This document shows positions 53,216 through 61,797 of a stretch of DNA of 64,000 nt, in pieces. Location of the stretch: NCBI RefSeq assembly GCF_004364975.1, contig NZ_SOBW01000007.1, forward strand, positions 1,302,001-1,366,000, written 5' to 3'. Source of the DNA: Gelidibacter sediminis. Its GTDB lineage: Bacteria; Bacteroidota; Bacteroidia; Flavobacteriales; Flavobacteriaceae. The notes beneath the pieces were generated by a model, which was not told where the DNA came from, did no database searches, and was given only the letters and a program-made list of their open reading frames with translations. Position 1 is the stretch's first letter, and the number at the start of each line of letters is the position of its first letter. The translations under genes were made by a program, and so were the position numbers.

Positions 53216-53749
53216 ATGGAAGTATCTTCAAAAGTTATTCACGCTATTTATACAGATGATGATGTCTTAATGGCTGCCGTAAAGAAAGTAAGGGCAGAAC
53301 GATATCATATTGAAGAAATATATACGCCTTTTCCGGTTCACGGACTAGACAAAGCAATGGGATTGGCACCAACACGTTTGGCAATTACAGCCTTCATTTA
53401 CGGATGTATTGGTCTCGCGGTTGCTACAGTGATGATGAATTATATCATGATAGAAGATTGGCCACAGAATATAGGTGGAAAACCAAGTTTCAGCTATATT
53501 GAAAGTATGCCAGCATTCGTTCCTATTATGTTTGAGTTGACTGTATTCTTTGCAGCGCATTTAATGGTGATTACATTTTACCTACGCAGTAGAATTTGGC
53601 CGTTTAAAGAAGCCGAAAACCCAGATGTACGTACAACAGATGATCATTTTTTAATGGAGATCAGTGCGGGTCAAAATCTTGATGAGCAGTTTGATATGTT
53701 AAGAAATACAGGAGCAGTAGAAGTTACCTTAATTGATAAAGCACACTAA
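53216..53749 (+). CDS. actD: Alternative complex III subunit ActD (DUF3341)
   Basis: 177 residues. Two membrane helices (about 58-80 and 98-122) follow a cytoplasmic N-terminal domain (VIHAIYTDDDVLMAAVKKVR...IYTPFPVHGLDKAMGL), exactly the DUF3341/ActD pattern. It is a structural subunit near ActC without a cofactor. The C-terminal half forms a soluble ferredoxin-fold-like cap. Four bases separate it from actC and five from actE. Confidence 0.94.
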   Translation: MEVSSKVIHAIYTDDDVLMAAVKKVRAERYHIEEIYTPFPVHGLDKAMGLAPTRLAITAFIYGCIGLAVATVMMNYIMIEDWPQNIGGKPSFSYIESMPAFVPIMFELTVFFAAHLMVITFYLRSRIWPFKEAENPDVRTTDDHFLMEISAGQNLDEQFDMLRNTGAVEVTLIDKAH

Positions 53750-53754
53750 TACAC

Positions 53755-54336
53755 ATGAAAAGCTTATTTAAATTAGTAGTATTGATGGTAGTGTTGATCT
53801 CTTTTGCATCATGTCAGAAGAGTACGAGACCAAATTATCAGTATTTTCCAGATATGTATGAGTCGGTAGGATATGAATCCTATGATGAAGTTGAGTTCTT
53901 GCCTAATGGGATGCAAGCTAAATTACCAGCAGAAGGTTCAGTAGCTAGAGGCCATAAACCATTTGACATTGATGGTTCAATTGAAGGTTATAATGAAGCA
54001 AAAGCAAGTTTAAAGAATCCTTTAGATTCTACACAAATTGATTCTCCAAGAGGCGGACAATTATATGATATTTACTGCGCCGTATGTCATGGTAAAAAAG
54101 GTGATGGAAAAGGCATCTTAGTATCTCGAGAGAAAATTTTAGGCGTCCCTTCTTTTGATGATCAAGGTAGAGCTTTGACTGAAGGTAGTGTTTACCACAC
54201 CATACATTATGGTAAAAACGTGATGGGGTCCTATGCAAACCAATTGGACGAAGAAGAGCGTTGGCAAGTTGTAGATTATGTGATGCAACTTAAATCAGAA
54301 TTAGGAGGAAGTCAGACTGTTAAAGATTCAATATAG
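53755..54336 (+). CDS. actE: Alternative complex III subunit ActE, monohaem cytochrome c lipoprotein
   Basis: 193 residues. Lipobox VLISFASC (Cys 20). A single haem-binding motif CAVCHGKKGDGKG (about 112-124) is followed by the likely axial Met region NVMGSYANQL. The N-terminal stretch PNYQYFPDMYESVGYESYDE is conserved in ActE. It is the monohaem electron exit subunit of ACIII, membrane-anchored by its lipid. Two bases separate it from actF. Confidence 0.93.
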   Translation: MKSLFKLVVLMVVLISFASCQKSTRPNYQYFPDMYESVGYESYDEVEFLPNGMQAKLPAEGSVARGHKPFDIDGSIEGYNEAKASLKNPLDSTQIDSPRGGQLYDIYCAVCHGKKGDGKGILVSREKILGVPSFDDQGRALTEGSVYHTIHYGKNVMGSYANQLDEEERWQVVDYVMQLKSELGGSQTVKDSI

Positions 54337-54338
54337 AT

Positions 54339-55718
54339 ATGTACACAATTTCAAATAGATTAAAGACATTTTCCATTATCCTTATCGTCCTAGGTGTTTT
54401 AGGAGTGGCTTATGGTTTTATGACATCTCATAAATCTTTAGAAGAGGTAAAAACAATGTTGGCTCAAGATGGTCATGGGGGCGGTCATGAAGCTACTACT
54501 GAGGCACATGTTGTGGCCGGTGACAATGAACATGCAGATAACACGCATGATGCTAACGCACATGACGCTACCGCTGATGTAGAGCATGGTTCTCATGATG
54601 ATGAGCACGCAGCACACGTACAAGAACGATTGGCAAAGAGACCATGGTCAGCACTTTATGTGGCAGCCTTTTTCTTTATGATGATTGCCTTGGGTGTTTT
54701 AGCATTTTATGCGGTTAATGTAGCTGCGCAAGCAGGTTGGTCGCCATTGCTAAACCGTGTTATGGAAGGTATTACAGCCTACCTATTGCCAGGGGCTATT
54801 ATTGTAGTCGCTATTGCTGTAGGCTCACATTATATTGGTCATCACAACGAAATTTTTATCTGGATGAACCCAGAAGTAGTTGCTGATGATAAGTTGATTC
54901 AAAACAAATCTGGATATCTAAATATTCCATGGTTTATTATCAGAGCAGTGATTTTTATTGCAGGATGGGTGGCATATAGACATTTTGCCCGTAAGTTCTC
55001 CATCGCTCAAGATACAGCGGAACCAGGTGATAATAGAAACTTTAAAAAAGCATTTCGTATTGCAGCGGCATTTTTAGTATTCTTTATTTATACAGAATCT
55101 ATTATGTCTTGGGATTGGATTATGAGTGTGGATCCACACTGGTTTAGTACCTTATTTGGTTGGTACGTTTTAGCAGGGATGCTTGTAAGTGGGGTGACTG
55201 TAATTGCAATGGTAACCATATTCTTAAAATCATTAGGCCATTTGCCTTTAGTCAATGACAGTCATATTCATGATTTGGCAAAGTATATGTTTGGGTTTAG
55301 TGTATTGTGGACATACTTATGGTTCTCACAGTTTATGTTAATCTGGTATGCAAATATTCCGGAGGAAGTAACATACTTTGTAACACGTATTGAAGATTAT
55401 AAATTACCATTCTTTGGAATGTTAATCTTAAATTTCTTGTTCCCATTGTTAATCTTAATGAACAGTGATTACAAACGTATTCCATGGTTTGTAATTATGT
55501 GTGGTGTCCTTATTTTAGTAGGTCACTATATTGATATCTTTGTTATGATTATGCCTGCAACAGCTGGTGATCAATGGTTCATTGGAATTCCTGAAATAGG
55601 ATCTATTCTATTATTTGGTGGCTTATTCTTGCTTGTTGTGTTCTCATCATTAGCAAAAGCACCGTTAACTGTTAAGAATAATCCATTCCTTAAAGAGAGC
55701 GAACATTTCCATTATTAA
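54339..55718 (+). CDS. actF: Alternative complex III subunit ActF (NrfD-like membrane subunit) with His-rich loop
   Basis: 459 residues, about ten membrane helices, related to ActC. Conserved segments include SWDWIMSVDPHWFSTLFGWY (about 264-283). Between the first helix (about 9-27) and the second lies a periplasmic or cytoplasmic loop (about 45-95) extraordinarily rich in His, Asp, Glu and Ala (HGGGHEATTEAHVV, HADNTHDANAHD, HGSHDDEHAAH). This may bind metal such as Cu or Zn, or simply be an expanded linker. Confidence 0.94.
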   Translation: MYTISNRLKTFSIILIVLGVLGVAYGFMTSHKSLEEVKTMLAQDGHGGGHEATTEAHVVAGDNEHADNTHDANAHDATADVEHGSHDDEHAAHVQERLAKRPWSALYVAAFFFMMIALGVLAFYAVNVAAQAGWSPLLNRVMEGITAYLLPGAIIVVAIAVGSHYIGHHNEIFIWMNPEVVADDKLIQNKSGYLNIPWFIIRAVIFIAGWVAYRHFARKFSIAQDTAEPGDNRNFKKAFRIAAAFLVFFIYTESIMSWDWIMSVDPHWFSTLFGWYVLAGMLVSGVTVIAMVTIFLKSLGHLPLVNDSHIHDLAKYMFGFSVLWTYLWFSQFMLIWYANIPEEVTYFVTRIEDYKLPFFGMLILNFLFPLLILMNSDYKRIPWFVIMCGVLILVGHYIDIFVMIMPATAGDQWFIGIPEIGSILLFGGLFLLVVFSSLAKAPLTVKNNPFLKESEHFHY

Positions 55719-55746
55719 TAACAATATATAAAGAAGAGAGACGACA

Positions 55747-56820
55747 ATGACTGCTTTATTAACAATTATCATAGTACTTTTCATAGCGGTAGCTATTTGG
55801 CAAATGGTCAAAATTTTTGATCTAGCTCAAGTCAGTACTGACACGTCACATAGTGGGATTGCAACAGATTATGACAATAAGATCAACGGATATTTAATGA
55901 TGGGCTTTTTGGCCTTTATATACATTATAACCATTGTTTCTTTTGTAAAATGGGGAGATTTGCCTTTAATGTCTAACGCTGCATCAGAGCACGGTTCAGA
56001 GATTGATAATCTTATGATGATCTCTATGGCGGTTATTTTTACTGTTCAAATCATCACCCAGTTTCTATTACACTGGTTTGCCTTTAAATACAGAGGCGAA
56101 AAAGGAAAGAAAGCCTTGTTTTTTGCTGATAACAATACTTTGGAGGCCATTTGGACAATCATTCCTGTAATCGTTTTAGCAGGATTGATCATCTACGGAT
56201 TATTTACATGGACGTCCATCATGAATATTGATGAAGATGCTGATCCAATGATTGTAGAAATATATGGCCAGCAATTTAACTGGACAGCTCGTTATGCTGG
56301 TCAGGATAACGTTTTAGGTATGGCTAATGTTAGATTAATTGATATTGATAAGGCTAACGTTTTAGGTATCGATGAAGCTGATCCTAATGCACAAGATGAT
56401 ATTGTAGTTAAAGAATTACATTTAGTTGTGAATAAGCCAGTGTTGTTTGAGATACGTTCTCAAGATGTCCTACACTCTGTATATATGCCACACTTTAGAG
56501 CTCAGATGAATTCAGTGCCTGGTATGATCACCAAGTTTGGATTTACACCAACGGTAACTACAAAAGAGATGCGTGAAACCCCAGAGATGATTGAGAAGGT
56601 TCAAAACATCAATAATATCCGCGCCGAAAAAAGTAAAGAGTTAATGGCTAAGGGCGAAGAGGCGTTAGATCCTTATGAGTTTAACTACCTCTTACTTTGT
56701 AACAAGATTTGCGGGAAATCTCACTATAATATGCAAATGAATATTATAGTAGAAACCCAAGAGGAGTATGATGCATGGATTAGTGAGCAACAAACCTTCA
56801 AAGAATCATTGAATAAATAA
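55747..56820 (+). CDS. coxB: Cytochrome c oxidase subunit II (CuA)
   Basis: 357 residues. Three membrane segments (about 2-20, 52-70, 90-115, plus 137-158) precede the cupredoxin domain. CuA ligands are visible: His in QDVLHSVYMPHFRAQM, then LLCNKICGKSHYNMQMNII with both Cys, His and Met in register. It receives electrons from ACIII or cytochrome c. The N-terminus is more complex than in classical CoxB, with an additional helix, consistent with the modified oxidase that docks on ACIII in F. johnsoniae. Confidence 0.95.
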   Translation: MTALLTIIIVLFIAVAIWQMVKIFDLAQVSTDTSHSGIATDYDNKINGYLMMGFLAFIYIITIVSFVKWGDLPLMSNAASEHGSEIDNLMMISMAVIFTVQIITQFLLHWFAFKYRGEKGKKALFFADNNTLEAIWTIIPVIVLAGLIIYGLFTWTSIMNIDEDADPMIVEIYGQQFNWTARYAGQDNVLGMANVRLIDIDKANVLGIDEADPNAQDDIVVKELHLVVNKPVLFEIRSQDVLHSVYMPHFRAQMNSVPGMITKFGFTPTVTTKEMRETPEMIEKVQNINNIRAEKSKELMAKGEEALDPYEFNYLLLCNKICGKSHYNMQMNIIVETQEEYDAWISEQQTFKESLNK

Positions 56821-56851
56821 CAAAAAAGTTTTTAAAAAGTATATATAGATT

Positions 56852-58648
56852 ATGTCAACACACGCAGTAGATACTCACGCACACGACGACGATCACGGAC
56901 ATCATCACAAAGAAACCTTTGTAACTAAGTATATCTTTAGTCAGGATCATAAAATGATCGCCAAACAATACCTTATTACTGGTACCTTCATGGGTATTAT
57001 TGGGGTTTTGATGTCAATCATGTTTCGTATTCAAATTGCATGGCCAGAAGAGCCAAATGTACTTTTTGAAGCGTTATTGGGCAAATGGGCACCAGGGGGT
57101 GTTATGGATGCTGATATTTATCTGGCATTGGTTACCATACACGGTACCATCATGGTATTCTTTGTGTTAACTGCAGGTTTAAGTGGTACCTTTAGTAACT
57201 TATTAATTCCGTTGCAAATTGGTGCGCGAGATATGGCTTCTGGTTTCTTGAACATGGTATCCTATTGGTTATTTTTCCTTTCAAGTGTCATTATGTTAAT
57301 CTCATTATTTGTGGAGGCAGGACCTGCAGCAGCGGGTTGGACTATTTATCCACCATTAAGTGCATTGCCAATGGCTCAAGGAGGATCTGGTATGGGGATG
57401 ACTTTATGGTTAATCTCTATGGCTATCTTTATTGCATCCTCTTTATTAGGGTCATTAAACTACATTGTTACGGTAATTAATATGCGTACCAAAGGGATGA
57501 GCATGACGCGTTTGCCATTAACAATTTGGGCATTCTTTGTCACTGCCATTATTGGTGTGGTATCGTTCCCAGTATTGTTTGCAGCAGCCTTATTATTGAT
57601 CATGGATAGAAGTTTTGGTACATCGTTCTTCTTATCAGATATTTTTATTCAAGGTGAAGTTCTGCATTACCAAGGTGGATCTCCAGTATTGTTTGAGCAT
57701 TTATTTTGGTTCTTAGGACACCCTGAAGTATACATTGTGATTTTACCAGCAATGGGATTAGTGTCAGAAATTATGGCGTCTAATTCACGTAAGCCAATCT
57801 TTGGATACCGTGCAATGGTTGCTTCCATTTTAGCAATTGCATTCTTATCGACCATTGTTTGGGGTCACCATATGTTTGTGTCAGGGATGAATCCATTCTT
57901 AGGGTCTGTATTTACTTTTACCACCTTATTAATTGCAATTCCATCTGCTGTAAAAGCATTCAACTGGATTACAACCTTATGGAAAGGAAATCTACAGATG
58001 AACCCGGCCATGTTGTTCTCTATAGGATTTGTTTCGACCTTTATCACTGGTGGATTAACAGGAATCATTCTAGGGGACAGTGCCTTAGATATTAACGTGC
58101 ACGATACTTATTTCGTTATTGCCCACTTCCATTTAGTAATGGGAATCTCAGCAATTTACGGGATGTTTGCAGGGGTTTACCATTGGTACCCTAAAATGTT
58201 TGGTAGAATGTTAAACAAAAATTTAGGATATATCCACTTCTGGGTCACTGCAATCTGTGCGTACGGGGTGTTCTTCCCAATGCATTTTATCGGAATGGCA
58301 GGTTTACCAAGACGTTATTACACCAACTCAGCATTCCCATTATTTGATGATTTAGCTGACGTAAATATTGTGATCACTATTTTCGCTATCATCGGTGGTA
58401 TTGTACAAATTGTTTACCTATATAACTTCTTCGCTAGTATGTTTATCGGTAAGAAGGCAGTACAAAATCCATGGAGATCAACAACGTTGGAGTGGACAAC
58501 GCCAGTAGAGCATATGCACGGCAACTGGCCAGGAGCAATACCTCACGTTTATCGTTGGTCTTATGATTATAGTAAGCCAGGTCATGACGATGATTTTGTG
58601 CCTCAAAATGTGCCTTTAAAGGAAGGTGAAGAGGAGTTACAACACTAA
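56852..58648 (+). CDS. coxA: Cytochrome c oxidase subunit I (aa3 type)
   Basis: 598 residues, 12 membrane helices. Haem/CuB ligands: His in ALVTIHGTIMVFFVL, FWFLGHPEVYIVILPAMGL (CuB His with the His-Tyr pair), VWGHHMFVSGMNPF (two His) and HDTYFVIAHFHLVMG (haem a and a3 His). This is the oxygen-reducing, proton-pumping subunit. The N-terminus carries a His/Asp cluster (THAHDDDHGHHHKETF). It is the last gene of the act-cox operon; subunits III and IV are not encoded in the window. Terminator follows. Confidence 0.97.
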   Translation: MSTHAVDTHAHDDDHGHHHKETFVTKYIFSQDHKMIAKQYLITGTFMGIIGVLMSIMFRIQIAWPEEPNVLFEALLGKWAPGGVMDADIYLALVTIHGTIMVFFVLTAGLSGTFSNLLIPLQIGARDMASGFLNMVSYWLFFLSSVIMLISLFVEAGPAAAGWTIYPPLSALPMAQGGSGMGMTLWLISMAIFIASSLLGSLNYIVTVINMRTKGMSMTRLPLTIWAFFVTAIIGVVSFPVLFAAALLLIMDRSFGTSFFLSDIFIQGEVLHYQGGSPVLFEHLFWFLGHPEVYIVILPAMGLVSEIMASNSRKPIFGYRAMVASILAIAFLSTIVWGHHMFVSGMNPFLGSVFTFTTLLIAIPSAVKAFNWITTLWKGNLQMNPAMLFSIGFVSTFITGGLTGIILGDSALDINVHDTYFVIAHFHLVMGISAIYGMFAGVYHWYPKMFGRMLNKNLGYIHFWVTAICAYGVFFPMHFIGMAGLPRRYYTNSAFPLFDDLADVNIVITIFAIIGGIVQIVYLYNFFASMFIGKKAVQNPWRSTTLEWTTPVEHMHGNWPGAIPHVYRWSYDYSKPGHDDDFVPQNVPLKEGEEELQH

Positions 58649-58702
58649 AATAAATTTGAACTTGGGAGAGCAGTATTTAATCTCAAAATTCAATCAACTC
58701 AT

Positions 58703-58735
58703 AAAAGCCTTTCTTAATAAGAAAGGCTTTTTGTT
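58703..58735 (+). terminator. Terminator of the act-cox operon
   Basis: AAAAGCCTTTC (58703-58713) pairs with GAAAGGCTTTT (58721-58731) around TTAATAA, followed by TTTG. Confidence 0.9.
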
Positions 58736-58743
58736 TATCTTTG
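58736..58743 (+). promoter_or_regulatory. Candidate -7 box of ruvB
   Basis: TATCTTTG, an exact match immediately after the act-cox terminator. The -33 region would lie within the terminator stem and shows no TTG. Confidence 0.4.
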
Positions 58744-58796
58744 TTTTCTGTCTATAGGAATGATACCAATAGACGCTATTATTAATTAAATTGAGA

Positions 58797-58814
58797 TTCC
58801 CGCATTTGTGGGAA
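58797..58814 (+). repeat. Hairpin repeat TTCCCGC-ATTT-GTGGGAA just before ruvB
   Basis: A 7-bp stem (one G-T pair) with a four-base loop, within the longer GAGATTCCCGCATTTGTGGG AAATGAC context typical of dispersed flavobacterial palindromes. It overlaps a possible GTG start (58808), which argues for the downstream ATG. Confidence 0.6.
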
Positions 58815-58819
58815 ATGAC

Positions 58820-59842
58820 ATGAACGACAACCTAAATCCATCCAATGACAATTTTTCTCCTGAAGAACTTGATGTCGAGAAAAAATTAAGACCGTTAACA
58901 TTTGATGATTTCTCTGGTCAGGATCAGGTGTTGGAGAATTTAAGAATTTTTGTCGAAGCTGCAAACCAACGTAATGAAGCTTTAGACCATACCTTGTTTC
59001 ATGGACCTCCAGGACTTGGTAAAACAACCTTAGCGCACATATTAGCGAGTGAACTGGGCGCAAGTATAAAGGTGACTTCAGGGCCGGTTCTAGACAAGCC
59101 GGGTGATCTTGCCGGACTATTGACCAATTTAGATGAACGTGATGTCTTGTTTATTGATGAAATTCACCGCTTGAGCCCTATCGTAGAAGAGTATTTATAT
59201 TCTGCTATGGAAGATTATAAAATTGACATCATGATTGAGTCTGGGCCAAACGCCAGAACTGTTCAGATAAACCTCAATCCTTTTACGCTTATTGGAGCGA
59301 CAACGCGATCAGGACTTCTTACCTCGCCAATGCGTGCAAGGTTTGGAATTCAAAGCAGGTTGCAGTATTACAACACGGAATTACTGACCACCATTACACA
59401 ACGTAGTGCCTCTATTTTAAATGTTCCCATTTCTATGGAAGCGGCTGTTGAAATTGCAGGTAGGAGTAGAGGTACGCCACGTATATCTAACGCATTGCTG
59501 CGTCGTGTACGCGATTTTGCCCAGATAAAAGGCAACGGAAGCATTGATATTGCCATAGCAAAATTTGCGCTTAAGGCACTCAATGTAGATGCCCACGGAC
59601 TTGATGAAATGGATAATAAGATTTTAATGACTATTATTGATAAGTTTAAAGGTGGACCAGTAGGTATAACCACCTTAGCAACTGCTGTAAGTGAAAGTGC
59701 CGAAACCATTGAAGAAGTTTACGAGCCATTTTTAATACAACAAGGGTTTATTATGCGTACTCCTCGCGGGAGGGAAGTAACGGATTTGGCCTACAAGCAT
59801 CTTGGGAAGATACGAGGGGGCATACAAGGTGGTCTGTTTTAG
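58820..59842 (+). CDS. ruvB: Holliday junction branch-migration helicase RuvB
   Basis: 340 residues. AAA+ motor: Walker [15 protein letters not shown] (about 60-73), Walker [14 protein letters not shown] (about 111-123), sensor 1 [20 protein letters not shown] (about 157-176) with the arginine finger region, and a C-terminal winged helix with [16 protein letters not shown]. It drives RuvA-guided branch migration in recombination repair. The ATG at 58820 ([11 protein letters not shown]) is preferred over the GTG at 58808, which falls inside a hairpin. Followed by the P450 gene after about 80 bases. Confidence 0.96.
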   Translation: MNDNLNPSNDNFSPEELDVEKKLRPLTFDDFSGQDQVLENLRIFVEAANQRNEALDHTLFHGPPGLGKTTLAHILASELGASIKVTSGPVLDKPGDLAGLLTNLDERDVLFIDEIHRLSPIVEEYLYSAMEDYKIDIMIESGPNARTVQINLNPFTLIGATTRSGLLTSPMRARFGIQSRLQYYNTELLTTITQRSASILNVPISMEAAVEIAGRSRGTPRISNALLRRVRDFAQIKGNGSIDIAIAKFALKALNVDAHGLDEMDNKILMTIIDKFKGGPVGITTLATAVSESAETIEEVYEPFLIQQGFIMRTPRGREVTDLAYKHLGKIRGGIQGGLF

Positions 59843-59920
59843 CTAATTTTAAACCCTATTTTGTGTATTGGTTCTAGTATGAATCTGAGTACAATATGAG
59901 CATTACCAAAGTTTTTAATA

Positions 59921-61255
59921 ATGGCTAGCACGACTAATATTCCAACAGTTTCCCTTATTCATTTTCTGAAACATTCTGTGGATATTCTCAAAAACCCCTT
60001 GCCTTTTCATCATTCTAATTTTATTGCCAAAGGCGATACCTTCAAATTAAAAATAGGATTTACAGATGAAGTCGTGTTTTCACGTGATGCTTCATTTGCA
60101 GAATATGTACTTCAAAAAAATCAAAAAAATTACAAAAAGTCTAAAATCCAAACTGTTGATTTGGTCAAATATGTGGGGAGAGGGCTACTTACCGCAGAAG
60201 GTGACTTATGGAAAAAACAACGTCAATTAATTCAACCCGCTTTTCATAAAAGAAATTTGGCAAATTTAATGGGAAAGGTACAACAGGCTATCAGGTCTGA
60301 GTATACACATATTCAGCCAGGAAAGCGTATTGATGTTTTCCCGGTGTTTAATGATTTGGCATTTCAAACGGTTGTAAAATCATTGTTCAGTAGTGCGGCA
60401 AGTGCTGAAGACATTAACAGGTTGCAATTTATTACAGAAGCGGCTCAGAAAATGTTGGTGCGGGAGCTACGTCAGCCTTACCTAGGGTGGTGGTTTAAAG
60501 CGAGTGGTACCATTGAAAAACATTTAGAGCTGACCCGGGAAGCCCGTCAAATTCTAAAGAACATTGTTAGAGCTAGACGTAATTCTCAAGAACGGCAAGA
60601 CGATTTGTTGGACATGCTTTTAGAGGCCCGTTATGAAAATGGCAATGCTATGGATGAAGAACAATTGATTGATGAAATCTTGATCCTTTTTACGGCAGGA
60701 CATGAAACCACTTCAAATGCGCTCACCTTTACCTTTCAACTCTTAGCACTGCATCCTGAGTGGCAAGACAAAATTTATGAGGAAAGTCTGCAAATTTCAG
60801 AAGATTCTAAAGGTTTGATGCAAATGGTGATGGCCTCCAAAATTTGCCAGCAGGTTATTGAAGAATCGATGCGCTTATACCCACCGGTATATTTTATTGA
60901 TCGGGTGAATGTAGAGGAAGATGTATTCAATAATATGGTGTTTAAACAAAATTCTAACTTATTATTCTCCATTTATGAGATCCATCGTCATCCCGGTTTA
61001 TGGGAACATCCAAACGATTTCCTGCCGGAGCGTTTTGATGAAGGCGGACGTCAATTTTCCTCCCAATATTTTCCATTTGGCGCAGGGCCAAGAAAATGTA
61101 TAGGGAATAATTTTGCAATGTTTGAAATGATTTTAGCGGTTACGGAGTTGATTCGAAACTATAAGGTGTATCCTGAATTCGATTCGATTGAGATTACACC
61201 TTTGATATCGTTAAAGCCTAAGAACGCCTTAATGAGATTTGAAACGCGTTTGTAA
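59921..61255 (+). CDS. Cytochrome P450
   Basis: 444 residues, normal for a soluble bacterial P450. The oxygen-activating I-helix reads LFTAGHETTSNALTFTF (about 249-265), the K-helix ExxR is VIEESMRLYPPVYF (about 308-321), and the haem-thiolate loop is FPFGAGPRKCIGNNFAMFE (about 385-403) with the ligand Cys. The N-terminus FLKHSVDILKNPLPFHHSNF lacks a membrane anchor. The group resembles the CYP102/fatty-acid-like class by its ETTSN and PPV motifs, but the substrate cannot be assigned. No redox partner is adjacent. Confidence 0.95.
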   Translation: MASTTNIPTVSLIHFLKHSVDILKNPLPFHHSNFIAKGDTFKLKIGFTDEVVFSRDASFAEYVLQKNQKNYKKSKIQTVDLVKYVGRGLLTAEGDLWKKQRQLIQPAFHKRNLANLMGKVQQAIRSEYTHIQPGKRIDVFPVFNDLAFQTVVKSLFSSAASAEDINRLQFITEAAQKMLVRELRQPYLGWWFKASGTIEKHLELTREARQILKNIVRARRNSQERQDDLLDMLLEARYENGNAMDEEQLIDEILILFTAGHETTSNALTFTFQLLALHPEWQDKIYEESLQISEDSKGLMQMVMASKICQQVIEESMRLYPPVYFIDRVNVEEDVFNNMVFKQNSNLLFSIYEIHRHPGLWEHPNDFLPERFDEGGRQFSSQYFPFGAGPRKCIGNNFAMFEMILAVTELIRNYKVYPEFDSIEITPLISLKPKNALMRFETRL

Positions 61256-61273
61256 GGGTGAATTATAAGTTAT

Positions 61274-61302
61274 TTGTCAGGCTGAGCGCAGTCGAAGCCC
61301 TG
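61274..61302. repeat. Left repeat of the GIY-YIG element
   Basis: TTGTCAGGCTGAGCGCAGTC followed by GAAGCCCTG, 11 bases before the GIY-YIG ATG. Its reverse complement recurs downstream of the gene. Confidence 0.88.
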
Positions 61303-61312
61303 ATTAAACTAT

Positions 61313-61642
61313 ATGTACAACTACTACGTTTATATTTTAAAATGCGCTGACGGTTCCTATTACACCGGAATCACAAACGATATTGCCCGTAGGTTTGAAG
61401 AGCATCAACTCGGAAAAAATAAAGAATGTTATACCTTTAAAAAACGGCCGGTCATCATGGAGTTTCATCAGGAATTTAATGATGTGTTACAAGCCATTTA
61501 TTTTGAAAAGAAACTAAAAGGGTGGACAAGGGCAAAAAAGAAGGCTTTAATTGAGGGGGATTTTGATAGATTGCAAGTCCTAGCGGAGTGTCGAAATAGT
61601 ACTCATTATAAATATGATCCTAATAAGGAAAGTGAAGAATAA
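61313..61642 (+). CDS. GIY-YIG nuclease family protein, repeat-associated
   Basis: 109 residues, a stand-alone GIY-YIG domain of the UPF0213/YhbQ type. Signature residues are intact: YNYYVYILKCADGSYYTGIT (about 2-21), the catalytic Arg in DIARRFEEH and the metal-binding Glu in QAIYFEKKLKGWTRAKKKAL. The function of such proteins is unclear; they are structure- or repair-type nucleases or domesticated homing domains. It sits between P450 and queG, framed by one direct and four inverted copies of a palindromic repeat, in a region that otherwise would run P450-queG. This suggests a mobile or repeat-maintaining element. Confidence 0.93.
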   Translation: MYNYYVYILKCADGSYYTGITNDIARRFEEHQLGKNKECYTFKKRPVIMEFHQEFNDVLQAIYFEKKLKGWTRAKKKALIEGDFDRLQVLAECRNSTHYKYDPNKESEE

Positions 61643-61645
61643 AGA

Positions 61646-61753
61646 GGCTTCGATTGCGCTCAGCCTGACAGGGCTTCGACAGAGCTTAGTCTTACAAGGG
61701 CTTCGACTGCGCTCAGCCTGACAGGAGTTTAAAATGCGCTTAGCCTGACAAAT
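61646..61753. repeat. Right repeats of the GIY-YIG element (four inverted copies)
   Basis: GGCTTCGATTGCGCTCAGCC TGACA (61646-61670), GGGCTTCGACAGAGCTTAGT (61671-61690), GGGCTTCGACTGCGCTCAGC (from about 61698) and AAAATGCGCTTAGCCTGACA (61731-61750). All four are reverse complements of the left repeat at 61274-61302 with graded divergence. Confidence 0.88.
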
Positions 61754-61797
61754 AATTAGATTGCCATCAAGCTGATAGAAAATAAACAAACTAAAGA

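Noticed and set aside
58808-58819. GTG start for ruvB
   Set aside because: The codon lies in a hairpin repeat; the ATG at 58820 gives a normal RuvB N-terminus.
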